Origin: Eubacteriales Family XIII. Incertae Sedis bacterium
Lineage (GTDB): Bacteria > Bacillota > Clostridia > Peptostreptococcales > Anaerovoracaceae
Reading direction: 5' to 3'
NCBI GenBank assembly: GCA_031261345.1
Contig: JAISKC010000049.1
Location: 1 to 49,643 of the forward strand
Length of the DNA: 49,643 nt
Shown here: positions 36,041-43,130 of the stretch, in pieces
Layout: each line of letters starts with the position of its first letter
Position numbering within the stretch: the stretch's first letter is position 1
Notes under the pieces: model-generated
Seen by the model: only the letters and a program-made list of their open reading frames with translations
Databases searched by the model: none
Told to the model about the DNA's origin: nothing
Position numbers and translations under genes: made by a program

Positions 36041-36068
36041 ATTATACCGCAGAAAACCGTAAAAACAA
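36041..36068 (-). promoter_or_regulatory. Promoter of the yajC-secDF-rel block
   Basis: TTGTTT (36068-36063), a 16-bp spacer, TATAAT (36046-36041), 53 bp upstream of the yajC start. It lies just downstream of the amtB terminator. Confidence 0.65.
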
Positions 36069-36108
36069 AGCACTCTTTTAAGTACGTACAAAAAACCGAA
36101 AACCAGTA

Positions 36109-36158
36109 AAAAACGACTACCCTGCGTGTGGTCTACACGGGAGGATAGCCGTTTTTTT
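36109..36158 (-). terminator. Rho-independent terminator after the ammonium transporter gene
   Basis: Arms of about 17 bases (ACGGCTATCCTCCCGTGT with ACACGCAGGGTAGTCGT) around a short loop, then TTTTT on the minus strand. A T-run also follows on the plus strand. It ends 24 bp after the transporter stop. Confidence 0.88.
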
Positions 36159-36181
36159 CTGCGAATTACTTGGTGGAAATT

Positions 36182-37420
36182 CTACAGCGCACCCTCATCG
36201 TACGCCTTTTCACCGTGGATTGCTGCGTCGATTCCTATGATTTCGACCTGTTCACTGACACGCACCGGCGTGATCTTGTTGATGACCCAGAGCATACCCC
36301 ACGTGAAGACGAAACCGTAGATGGACGCTATTACAACAGCGACGACTTCCTTTCCGAAGAAGCCCGCGCCGCCGAAAATCAGCCCGTCCGCACCCGCCGC
36401 ATTCACCGCGGTAGACGCGAAGACGCCGAGCAAGATGGTTCCGACAAAACCGCCGACGCCGTGGACGCCCCAGACATCGAGAGCATCATCCCACTTGCGC
36501 TTGTTCTTCAGCTCAACCGCCAGATAGCAGCCGAGGCCGGCACAAATTCCCACAATAGGGGCCGCCCACAGCGGTATGAAGCCCGCACAAGGCGTGATGG
36601 TGGCGAGGCCCGCAATCGAACCCGTCAAAACTCCTACGAGCTTCGGCTGACGATGCCTGATCCACTCTATTACCATCCATGTGAACAGAGCAAACGAAGC
36701 CGCCAGATCGGTGTTGAGGAAAGCGTTCGCAGTTACTCCATCGACCGCGAGTTCACTTCCTGCATTGAAACCGTACCAACCGAACCACAGGAGTCCCGTT
36801 CCGATAGCCACGAGGGGAATGCTGTTCGGCGTGGAATTTTTGTCAACTCTCGCGCCGACGAATATGACCGAGGCCAAGGCCGCAAATCCCGCCGTAGCAT
36901 GGACAACTATGCCTCCCGCAAAGTCGAGAACGCCCCACTCGGAGAGTATGCCGCCGCCCCAGACCATGTGGCAGAACGGATAGTAAACGAGGAACTGCCA
37001 TGCGGTAAGGAAGATGAAGTAAGCCTTGAAACTCACGCGATTGACAAAGGCACCGGTGATGAGTGCAGGGGTGAGAATCGCAAACATCATCTGAAATGCG
37101 ATGAATACATATTCAGGAATGGAATTGTTTCCGCTGAATACCGAGTCGGGTCCAACTCCCTGCAGGAACATCTTATCCAAATTTCCGAGTATGCCTACGA
37201 GGTCGGTTCCATCGCCCAAACTGCCGCTGAAACATAGCGAATAGCCAATCACAAACCATAAAATAGTAGACCAGCCAAGTGATACAAAACTCTGAATCAT
37301 GATGCCTAGGATGTTGCGCTTTGTCGTCAAACCTCCATAGAAAAATGCCAGAGCCGGCGTCATGAGCATGACCAAACTGGTACACACAAGCATGAAGCCT
37401 GTTGATCCGGTGTCAAACAT
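36182..37420 (-). CDS. amtB: Ammonium transporter (Amt family)
   Basis: The product is 412 residues with about eleven hydrophobic helices. Family blocks: TPALAFFYGGLTTKRNILG, the conserved Asp region GVLDFAGGIVVHATAGFAAL with the first pore His, and WGVHGVGGFVGTILLG with the second. It carries ammonia into the cell. No PII (GlnK) gene is adjacent, unlike in many bacteria. It is flanked by its own promoter and terminator, so it is probably transcribed alone. An AAGGAGAAG site precedes the ATG at 37420. Confidence 0.96.
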   Translation of the reverse strand: MFDTGSTGFMLVCTSLVMLMTPALAFFYGGLTTKRNILGIMIQSFVSLGWSTILWFVIGYSLCFSGSLGDGTDLVGILGNLDKMFLQGVGPDSVFSGNNSIPEYVFIAFQMMFAILTPALITGAFVNRVSFKAYFIFLTAWQFLVYYPFCHMVWGGGILSEWGVLDFAGGIVVHATAGFAALASVIFVGARVDKNSTPNSIPLVAIGTGLLWFGWYGFNAGSELAVDGVTANAFLNTDLAASFALFTWMVIEWIRHRQPKLVGVLTGSIAGLATITPCAGFIPLWAAPIVGICAGLGCYLAVELKNKRKWDDALDVWGVHGVGGFVGTILLGVFASTAVNAAGADGLIFGGAGFFGKEVVAVVIASIYGFVFTWGMLWVINKITPVRVSEQVEIIGIDAAIHGEKAYDEGAL

Positions 37421-37471
37421 TATACTTCTCCTTCCAATAAAAAATTAAATTATCTGATAAATTCCGTTATG

Positions 37472-37500
37472 ATAATAACCTAATTTTCAGACAATTTCAA
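37472..37500 (-). promoter_or_regulatory. Promoter of the ammonium transporter gene
   Basis: TTGAAA (37500-37495), a 17-bp spacer, TATTAT (37477-37472), 51 bp upstream of the start. Confidence 0.7.
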
Positions 37501-37534
37501 TACTAATTGTAAAATTATTTTTACAAAAAGTTAC

Positions 37535-37561
37535 GTCATTGCGAGCGCAGCGAAGCAATCC
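37535..37561 (+). repeat. Dispersed palindromic repeat upstream of amtB
   Basis: GTCATTGCGAGCGCAGCG...GCAATCC copy between the YkvI terminator and the amtB promoter. Confidence 0.9.
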
Positions 37562-37584
37562 TGTCAATTCAAATTCATCCACAT

Positions 37585-37622
37585 TAAAAAAGTGCCGATC
37601 TGGGGTTTCCAAATCGGCACTT
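37585..37622 (-). terminator. Terminator after YkvI-family gene 1
   Basis: A GTGCCGAT/ATCGGCAC stem with the loop region extended by partly paired TTGG/CCAG, then TTTTTT on the minus strand. It lies 76 bp past the stop and is similar in sequence to the terminator of the paralogue at 39036-39078. Confidence 0.85.
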
Positions 37623-37697
37623 ATATGTCTTCCTACTAGGCAATATTATATCCAAAGTCTCAATTAATTATTTGCCAAAAATCATTTATTTACCGAA

Positions 37698-38879
37698 CTA
37701 AGCCGCTGTCTTGCTCTTTGATGAAGTTGCAAGTCTGATATCCTTGACGATCATGAAGATTACGAGGATAATTCCTACGAAACCTGAGATCGGCCAGAGG
37801 AAGTTGACGACTGCGGAGAACGGCAAAACCGAACCTGCGAGGACACCTATGATCATTAGGACTGCCGTGAAGATTCTGCTCTTTGTTGTAGGAGTCGAAC
37901 CAAATACGCGATCCGTGAGGAGCCACAGGTAGCCAGTGATTGTGGTGAAAATACCGGCAATCAGGATGATAACAAACATCCATGAAATGCCCGGCAACAG
38001 ATAGGTAACAGCTGCGAGTGTCGGAATCGGGAACATCTCGTTCGTAGCAGGATCGATGAGACCGTTTGCATTGCTGAGCAAGATGATGATGACGAGGAAT
38101 GCACCGATGTAGAAGAAAACACCGGAGAAAATTCCTGCAAATGTCGCTTCGCTTTGGCTCTTCGTCGATTTGCCGAGGGATACGATGAAAGGCACGCATA
38201 CCACGAGGCAAACGCCTGCATAGCAGAGACCGTCGAGCCAAGATGAGTTGAGTCCGGACAATGAAGCACCGACACCTCCGGGCATGATCTCAAACATGTT
38301 CGCCTGCCAAATCGCGCCCTCCTTGACGAGGTTTGCGACTTCGGAAGACTGGTCAAGATTTGCGTTCGGACTGACAATCGTGATGATTCCAACTATGACG
38401 ATAAAGATGATGATAACGATACCTGCATAGCCGAGAACCTGCTCAACAACTTTGAGTCCGCCGAAAACAACGACCGCTGAGATGATTCCTATACCGAGTG
38501 AGCCAACCCACTGTGGTAGTGAGATAAACTGATTGATTGTTGAACCGGCACCTGCAAACATCGTTGCGAAGATACCGAGAACGAAGATAACGACAAAGAT
38601 GTCAAATACCCAACCGACGTACTTACCTGCATAGTAAGTGTATACGTCTCTAGACTGGGCAAAGTCATTTCCCTGACCTGCCTTGTATGCTGACGCGCAG
38701 AAATAACAATTCATAATAAGTCCGAAAATTGCAGCGATGAATGCACCGGGAACTCCCCAAGACCCAAAGAACTGCAGCACTTCATTACCCGATGCAAAAC
38801 CTGCACCGATAGTGTAAGAAGTGTATGCTCCTGCGACGACAAACAAATTTCTGATGTTTATCTTAGATTTAGTTTCCAT
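37698..38879 (-). CDS. YkvI-family membrane transporter-like protein, copy 1
   Basis: The product is 393 residues with about ten helices. The start FVVAGAYTSYTIGAGFASGNEVLQFFGSWG matches YkvI-type proteins, which belong with the APC/LeuT-like transporters; the broken first helix GAGFASG is the usual substrate-site motif. The substrate is unknown, an amino acid being most likely. It is a close paralogue of the next gene (roughly three quarters identical by eye, almost identical near VFGSTPTTKSRIFTAVLMI). GGAGAAATT precedes the ATG. A terminator follows it and the previous gene has its own, which suggests a single-gene transcript. The 158-bp upstream gap contains GGAGGTAA without a credible frame. 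Confidence 0.85.
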   Translation of the reverse strand: METKSKINIRNLFVVAGAYTSYTIGAGFASGNEVLQFFGSWGVPGAFIAAIFGLIMNCYFCASAYKAGQGNDFAQSRDVYTYYAGKYVGWVFDIFVVIFVLGIFATMFAGAGSTINQFISLPQWVGSLGIGIISAVVVFGGLKVVEQVLGYAGIVIIIFIVIVGIITIVSPNANLDQSSEVANLVKEGAIWQANMFEIMPGGVGASLSGLNSSWLDGLCYAGVCLVVCVPFIVSLGKSTKSQSEATFAGIFSGVFFYIGAFLVIIILLSNANGLIDPATNEMFPIPTLAAVTYLLPGISWMFVIILIAGIFTTITGYLWLLTDRVFGSTPTTKSRIFTAVLMIIGVLAGSVLPFSAVVNFLWPISGFVGIILVIFMIVKDIRLATSSKSKTAA

Positions 38880-39035
38880 AATTTCTCCATTCTATATTGC
38901 CAAAGCAAAGAAAACTCCGGCCGTATACTGGATTTTTGGCAAGTTAATTTGTAATTGATTTTTTAAGGTTTTCTAGCAATACTGGTTAGTCAATTACCTC
39001 CTTTCAGAAGACACGTCCATCATACACCATTTCCA

Positions 39036-39078
39036 ACAAAAAATAAAGCACCGATTTGGGATTTCCAAACCGGTGCTT
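39036..39078 (-). terminator. Terminator after YkvI-family gene 2
   Basis: A stem of AAGCACCGGTTTGG with CCAAATCGGTGCTT, then TTTATTTTTTG on the minus strand. It is related in sequence to the terminator at 37585-37622. Confidence 0.88.
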
Positions 39079-39104
39079 CTCAGTTCAATTATTTTAGAAG
39101 AAAG

Positions 39105-40283
39105 CTATTCGGCTTTTTTCTGTAGTGCTGCGTCAGACTTAGCGCCCCACTTGGTGATGTCCTTGATGAGCATGAAGATACCAAGCAGAATTCCTACGAA
39201 ACCTGAGAGCGGCCACAGGATGTTGATAATCTGCGAGAACGGCAGGATTCCACCAACCGCAACGCCGACGATCATCAGCACAGCTGTGAAGATTCTGCTC
39301 TTTGTAGTTGGTGTAGAACCAAATACGCGATCCGTGAGGAGCCACAGATAACCTGTGATTGTTGTGAAGATACCTGCAATCAGGACTATTACGAATAGCC
39401 ATGTAAGTGCAGGAGCCAACTGCGTAACAGCAGCAAGTGTCGGGATGGGTTTCATCTCGTCAGCACCAGCTTCCACTAGACCATTACCATTGAAGAGAAG
39501 AACGATAATCACGAGGAATGCTCCGATGTAGAAGAAGATTCCTGAGAAAATGCCAGCAAATACAGCTTCGCCGGGGCTCTTCGTTGACTTGCCAAGCGAT
39601 ACGATGAAAGGCACGCAAACTACGAGGCAAACGCCTGCATAGCAGAGACCTTCAATCCACCATGAGTTGAGGGATGAAGGAAGTCCGAGCATACCGAACA
39701 TATCAGCCTGCCAAATCTTTCCATCAGCTACGAGACCTGTGACTGTGTCGGCCTGTGAAGGATCTGCATTCGGGCTGACCAATGTGATGATACCAAAGAT
39801 GACTATGAGTATGATGATAACAATACCTGCATAGCCGAGAACATTCTCAACAACTTTAAGTCCACCGAATACGACGAGAGCGGAGATGACTCCGATTAGA
39901 ATTGAGCCGACATACTGGTTCACACCGGTTGCCTGGCTGATTGTTGATCCTGCACCTGCAAACATTGTCAGGAAGATCAACAGAACGAATATGACAACAA
40001 AGATGTCGAATATCCAACCGATTACTTTGCCACCATAATAGGTGTATACGTCGCGTGATTTTGCGAAGTCATTTCCCTGACCCGCTCTGTAGGCAGATGC
40101 ACAGAAATATGCATTAAATATAAGTCCAAAAATAGCTGCTAAGAATGCATAGGGGATGCCCCATGATCCAAAGAACTGTAGCACTTCGTTACCGGATGCA
40201 AAACCGGCACCGATAGTGTAGGAAGTGTATGCACCTGCGACGACAAACAAATTTTTAATGTTTATCTTATTATTAGTTTCCAT
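39105..40283 (-). CDS. YkvI-family membrane transporter-like protein, copy 2
   Basis: The product is 392 residues with the same topology and the same GAGFASGNEVLQFFGSWG opening as copy 1. Differences cluster in the loop at about residues 175-205 (DPSQADTVTGLVADGKIWQA against NLDQSSEVANLVKEGAIWQA) and at the C-terminus. Tandem duplication is the simplest origin, since the terminators are also alike. It lies between copy 1 and a racemase-family gene, which makes an amino-acid-derived substrate plausible. GGAGTAGAT precedes the ATG. Confidence 0.85.
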   Translation of the reverse strand: METNNKINIKNLFVVAGAYTSYTIGAGFASGNEVLQFFGSWGIPYAFLAAIFGLIFNAYFCASAYRAGQGNDFAKSRDVYTYYGGKVIGWIFDIFVVIFVLLIFLTMFAGAGSTISQATGVNQYVGSILIGVISALVVFGGLKVVENVLGYAGIVIIILIVIFGIITLVSPNADPSQADTVTGLVADGKIWQADMFGMLGLPSSLNSWWIEGLCYAGVCLVVCVPFIVSLGKSTKSPGEAVFAGIFSGIFFYIGAFLVIIVLLFNGNGLVEAGADEMKPIPTLAAVTQLAPALTWLFVIVLIAGIFTTITGYLWLLTDRVFGSTPTTKSRIFTAVLMIVGVAVGGILPFSQIINILWPLSGFVGILLGIFMLIKDITKWGAKSDAALQKKAE

Positions 40284-40411
40284 ATCTACTCCATTCCTGT
40301 TATGCTCTCCAACCGAAGATGCATAACAACTGCTTTACTTCAACCCTTACTTTGAATTAAAGTTTTACCTCCTTACTTTCCTCTTAATAACAATAACTGA
40401 ACTGATTTATA

Positions 40412-40450
40412 TAAAAAGACGAGAACGCACCCAGAGGTGCGTCCTCGCTT
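40412..40450 (-). terminator. Terminator after the racemase-family gene
   Basis: A GCGAGGACGCACC/GGTGCGTTCTCGT stem with a 4-5 base loop, then CTTTTTAT on the minus strand, beginning 13 bp after the stop. Confidence 0.9.
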
Positions 40451-40462
40451 TATTATATCTTC

Positions 40463-41308
40463 TTAAATGATACCTGAATACGGTCTTTGAGCTGTTGCAC
40501 TGTTGAGCCATTTGATAAGGGTGATAAAGTCCCAAACGGGGAGGCCAACTTCTGCTTGGACAGCTGCTGCATATGGCGGCATGTCGCTACATTCGAGGAC
40601 GACTGCTCCGACATCAGGATTTTCGTCAACGATCTTTCTCGCTGTTCCTACGACTTCCTGACGGACGATAGCGTTGTCGAAAGCACCTCTGTCTTCCATG
40701 ATGGCTGAGAACTGCTCTGCATGTCTCAGATTGCCGATGATGATGTCATCTTTGATAGGAAGTATGCCGAGTGCATCGAATATCTCGTCGTCGAGCGATG
40801 CTGCGTTTGCCGTCAAAACTGCGATTTTCTGATTGGGCTTGAGAAGTGTCTTCACCCAAGGAATCTGTGTCATTGATGAGAATGCTACGGGCACATCCGT
40901 GTCAGCTGCAAGTCTCTTCTGATAACGCCCGAAGAATCCGCAAGCTGCTGATATTGCGCGGCAACCTTCCTTCTCGAGCTGTCTGGCTGCGGCAACTATC
41001 TTGTCATAGTTTGACTCGTCGCCATCCATCAGCTTCGGAATGTCAAGGCCGACGACAGGAAGCATTCTGACCGGAAAATCGTATGTGTAAGCATTTACAA
41101 CATTGCCGGGCATCAAAGGATAGAAAACATCCTCAATGTATAGAATTCCGACAGCGTATCCTGCGATATTCTGTCCTTTGGTCATGTGAATCCACTGAGA
41201 TTCTTGTTCTACCGGTGAAATATAACCATACTCTGTTACTCTCTTTACCATACTGATACTTCTCCCTTCCACAACGACTCTGCAATCTTCTATTTTGTAT
41301 TTCTTCAT
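40463..41308 (-). CDS. Aspartate/glutamate/hydantoin racemase-family protein
   Basis: The product is 281 residues from the ATG at 41308; an ATG at 41251 has a better ribosome binding site (AAGGGAGAA) and would give 262. Two candidate catalytic Cys residues are placed as in the family: ISAACGFFGRYQ near residue 142 and VVLECSDMPPYAAA near 242. Such enzymes move a proton at the alpha carbon of amino acids or hydantoins, or isomerise related compounds; which of these is unknown. It has a strong promoter, an operator-like palindrome and a terminator, so it is separately regulated. The two YkvI-type transporters just downstream may carry its substrate or product. Confidence 0.82.
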   Translation of the reverse strand: MKKYKIEDCRVVVEGRSISMVKRVTEYGYISPVEQESQWIHMTKGQNIAGYAVGILYIEDVFYPLMPGNVVNAYTYDFPVRMLPVVGLDIPKLMDGDESNYDKIVAAARQLEKEGCRAISAACGFFGRYQKRLAADTDVPVAFSSMTQIPWVKTLLKPNQKIAVLTANAASLDDEIFDALGILPIKDDIIIGNLRHAEQFSAIMEDRGAFDNAIVRQEVVGTARKIVDENPDVGAVVLECSDMPPYAAAVQAEVGLPVWDFITLIKWLNSATAQRPYSGII

Positions 41309-41317
41309 ATAATGATG

Positions 41318-41332
41318 ATGTAAATTTTACAT
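41318..41332. promoter_or_regulatory. Operator-like palindrome upstream of the racemase-family gene
   Basis: ATGTAAATTTTACAT: perfect 7-base arms around one base, between the promoter and the start codon. The TGTA...TACA shape is typical of GntR-type regulators. No regulator gene is nearby. Confidence 0.5.
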
Positions 41333-41355
41333 AAACTTCATCTTACATTGTGATA

Positions 41356-41384
41356 ATATTACAACTTCGTTTTATGGCTGTCAA
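41356..41384 (-). promoter_or_regulatory. Promoter of the racemase-family gene
   Basis: TTGACA (41384-41379, consensus), a 17-bp spacer, TAATAT (41361-41356). The operator-like palindrome is centred about 31 bp downstream of the -10. Confidence 0.75.
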
Positions 41385-41430
41385 CCATTTTCAACCCATT
41401 TTTCAGATAATTCACAAAAATATTATCCCC

Positions 41431-41566
41431 GTCATTGCGAGCGAAGCGAAGCAATCCATACTGTCATTGCGAGCGAAGCGCGGCAATCCATACTGTCATT
41501 GCAAACGAAGCAACCTGTCATTGCGGGCTCGACCCGCAATCCACAACCCGTCATTGCAAATCAGCC
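41431..41566 (+). repeat. Cluster of five dispersed repeats after the sigma-factor gene
   Basis: Copies at 41431-41457, 41463-41489, 41495-41515 (shortened), 41517-41542, and a half copy from 41550 that runs into the sigma-factor gene and supplies its last codons and stop. Confidence 0.9.
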
Positions 41567-42906
41567 ATCACAGCAAACTCTCGCTTCAGCGAGAGTTCGT
41601 GTCCTTCCGTGGACACAAACACAAACTCAATGGAATATACGCCATAGGCCTCTTCTGCCAAAAGCTTTGAAAACGGCTCTGACGCCGCTACTCCTTCACC
41701 AGTCGCAACCACAGTGCCCACCTCGTCCCTGATAGTGTATACGCAAGAAGAATAACCATTCACTTCGAACGGAAAGACGATTGCCGCCGAAGTGGGATTG
41801 TCGTACTCGTTTTCTTTCGAGGCGGTCTCAAACTCAATAGTCGCATTTCGCCAAGCCGCCTCGTCCAAAGCGCTCATCACAGGAGCAGAAGCTACCACCT
41901 GCTCTCCGCCGCCGTGATAGACGGAAGAGATCCACTCGGACCCCACATCAGAAGCTACAAACCCGACACCGGACACGCCAACGACCACCGAGGCCGCGAC
42001 GATTGCCATCTTCCCTGAAAGAAGAGAAAGCCCGTGGCTCGCTACATGACTAACGCCCGAGGCCGCACCTACTCCTGCCACAGTAGCTGCCGCAGACTTC
42101 GCCGCCGCCACCTGAAAAGCGACAGCCGCATCGAGCTTCGCAGCAGGAAACAGCATAGCCGCATTACTGGCAAATGCACAGCCAAGCACGGTTTTGTTTT
42201 TCTTCGTAGGCTTGGACCCCTTGCCCGCCATGCCCGTATCCTCGTTCAAAAGTCTCATCTCCTTTTCCATATCGGCCCTCATGCTCGTCCTGAGCTTCGA
42301 GAGCGTGCTAGTAACAGTAGACACGCTCAGCCCAAGCGCGAGGGCGATTTCCTTGCCGGACATATCGTCGAAATAGCACATGATCAGTATCTGCTTTGCC
42401 CGCGCGGACTGCCTGTTCACAACGCGCATCACCGCGTCGCGCCTCGCCTGATCCTCCATATATTCCGTGGGAAGAAACTCTATAGCCTCCTCCGCCGGTT
42501 CCGAGGCGGGATTGTTTTCTATGTAATCCTCGATGGATATCTCCCGCACCTTCCTCTTGATCAGCCTATGGTGATCCATGCAACAATTCCTTATTACCCG
42601 ATAAAGCCAAGCGTTGAACAATTCCGGATCCTTCAGGTTCTTCAGCCCCTTGTATACTTTCAGGCAAATATCCTGCACGACATCGTCTATCTCGGGAATA
42701 TTTCCGAGCAGACTGTTGACATAGTAATATATGAGCCGAACCTTGGTCTTGTAAAGCCGCTCAAAGGCAACGTCGTCGCCCGCGATGGCTTCCGCGACCA
42801 ACGTCCACTGCGCGTCTTCCTCAAGAGCAGCGTAACCATCACGCTGCTCTCTATGCTCCCTAATATCATTCAATCCAGTAGCTCCTCCACCACCAAGATT
42901 CTCCAT
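41551..42906 (-). CDS. ECF-type sigma factor fused to a membrane segment and outer C-terminal domain
   Basis: The product is 451 residues, more than twice a normal ECF sigma factor. Region 2 (ERLYKTKVRLIYYYVNSLLG, DDVVQDICLKVYKGLKNL, FNAWLYRVIRNCCMDHHR) covers about 48-115 and region 4 (FDDMSGKEIALALGLSVSTV, TLSKLRTSMRADM) about 168-215. A Lys-rich linker follows, then an Ala/Val-rich hydrophobic stretch with a likely transmembrane helix (AIVAASVVVGVSGVGFVAS, about 305-325) and about 125 residues expected outside the cell. It may be a membrane-held sigma factor released or switched by an envelope signal, which is inference. It follows the giant surface-protein gene by about 220 bp. Its final codons lie in a dispersed repeat. 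GGGGAG precedes the ATG. Confidence 0.85.
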   Translation of the reverse strand: MENLGGGGATGLNDIREHREQRDGYAALEEDAQWTLVAEAIAGDDVAFERLYKTKVRLIYYYVNSLLGNIPEIDDVVQDICLKVYKGLKNLKDPELFNAWLYRVIRNCCMDHHRLIKRKVREISIEDYIENNPASEPAEEAIEFLPTEYMEDQARRDAVMRVVNRQSARAKQILIMCYFDDMSGKEIALALGLSVSTVTSTLSKLRTSMRADMEKEMRLLNEDTGMAGKGSKPTKKNKTVLGCAFASNAAMLFPAAKLDAAVAFQVAAAKSAAATVAGVGAASGVSHVASHGLSLLSGKMAIVAASVVVGVSGVGFVASDVGSEWISSVYHGGGEQVVASAPVMSALDEAAWRNATIEFETASKENEYDNPTSAAIVFPFEVNGYSSCVYTIRDEVGTVVATGEGVAASEPFSKLLAEEAYGVYSIEFVFVSTEGHELSLKREFAVMADLQ

Positions 42907-42939
42907 CTAGTTCTCCCCTCTTTTCGTCATCGTCCACCT

Positions 42940-43112
42940 GTCATTGCGGGCTCGACCCGCAATCCAGCCCTTCACTGTCATTGCGAGCTATGTGCCCCAA
43001 CGGGGTGCGACCCGACCTGTGCTGGGCGTGCCCCTGCACGCACCAGTAAATCCAGCCCTTCACCTGTCATTGCGTGCAATCCTACTGTCATTGCGGGCTC
43101 GACCCGCAATCC
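42940..43112 (+). repeat. Dispersed-repeat cluster between surface protein and sigma factor
   Basis: Copies at 42940-42965 and 43087-43112, a short copy at 43066-43082, and an expanded copy starting at 42977. The expanded copy has its middle replaced by a GC-rich palindromic stretch (CCCAACGGGG, GGGCGTGCCCCTGCACGC) and ends AAATCC at 43053. They fill most of the 224-bp gap. Confidence 0.85.
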
Positions 43113-43130
43113 AGCCCTTCATTTACCCAT

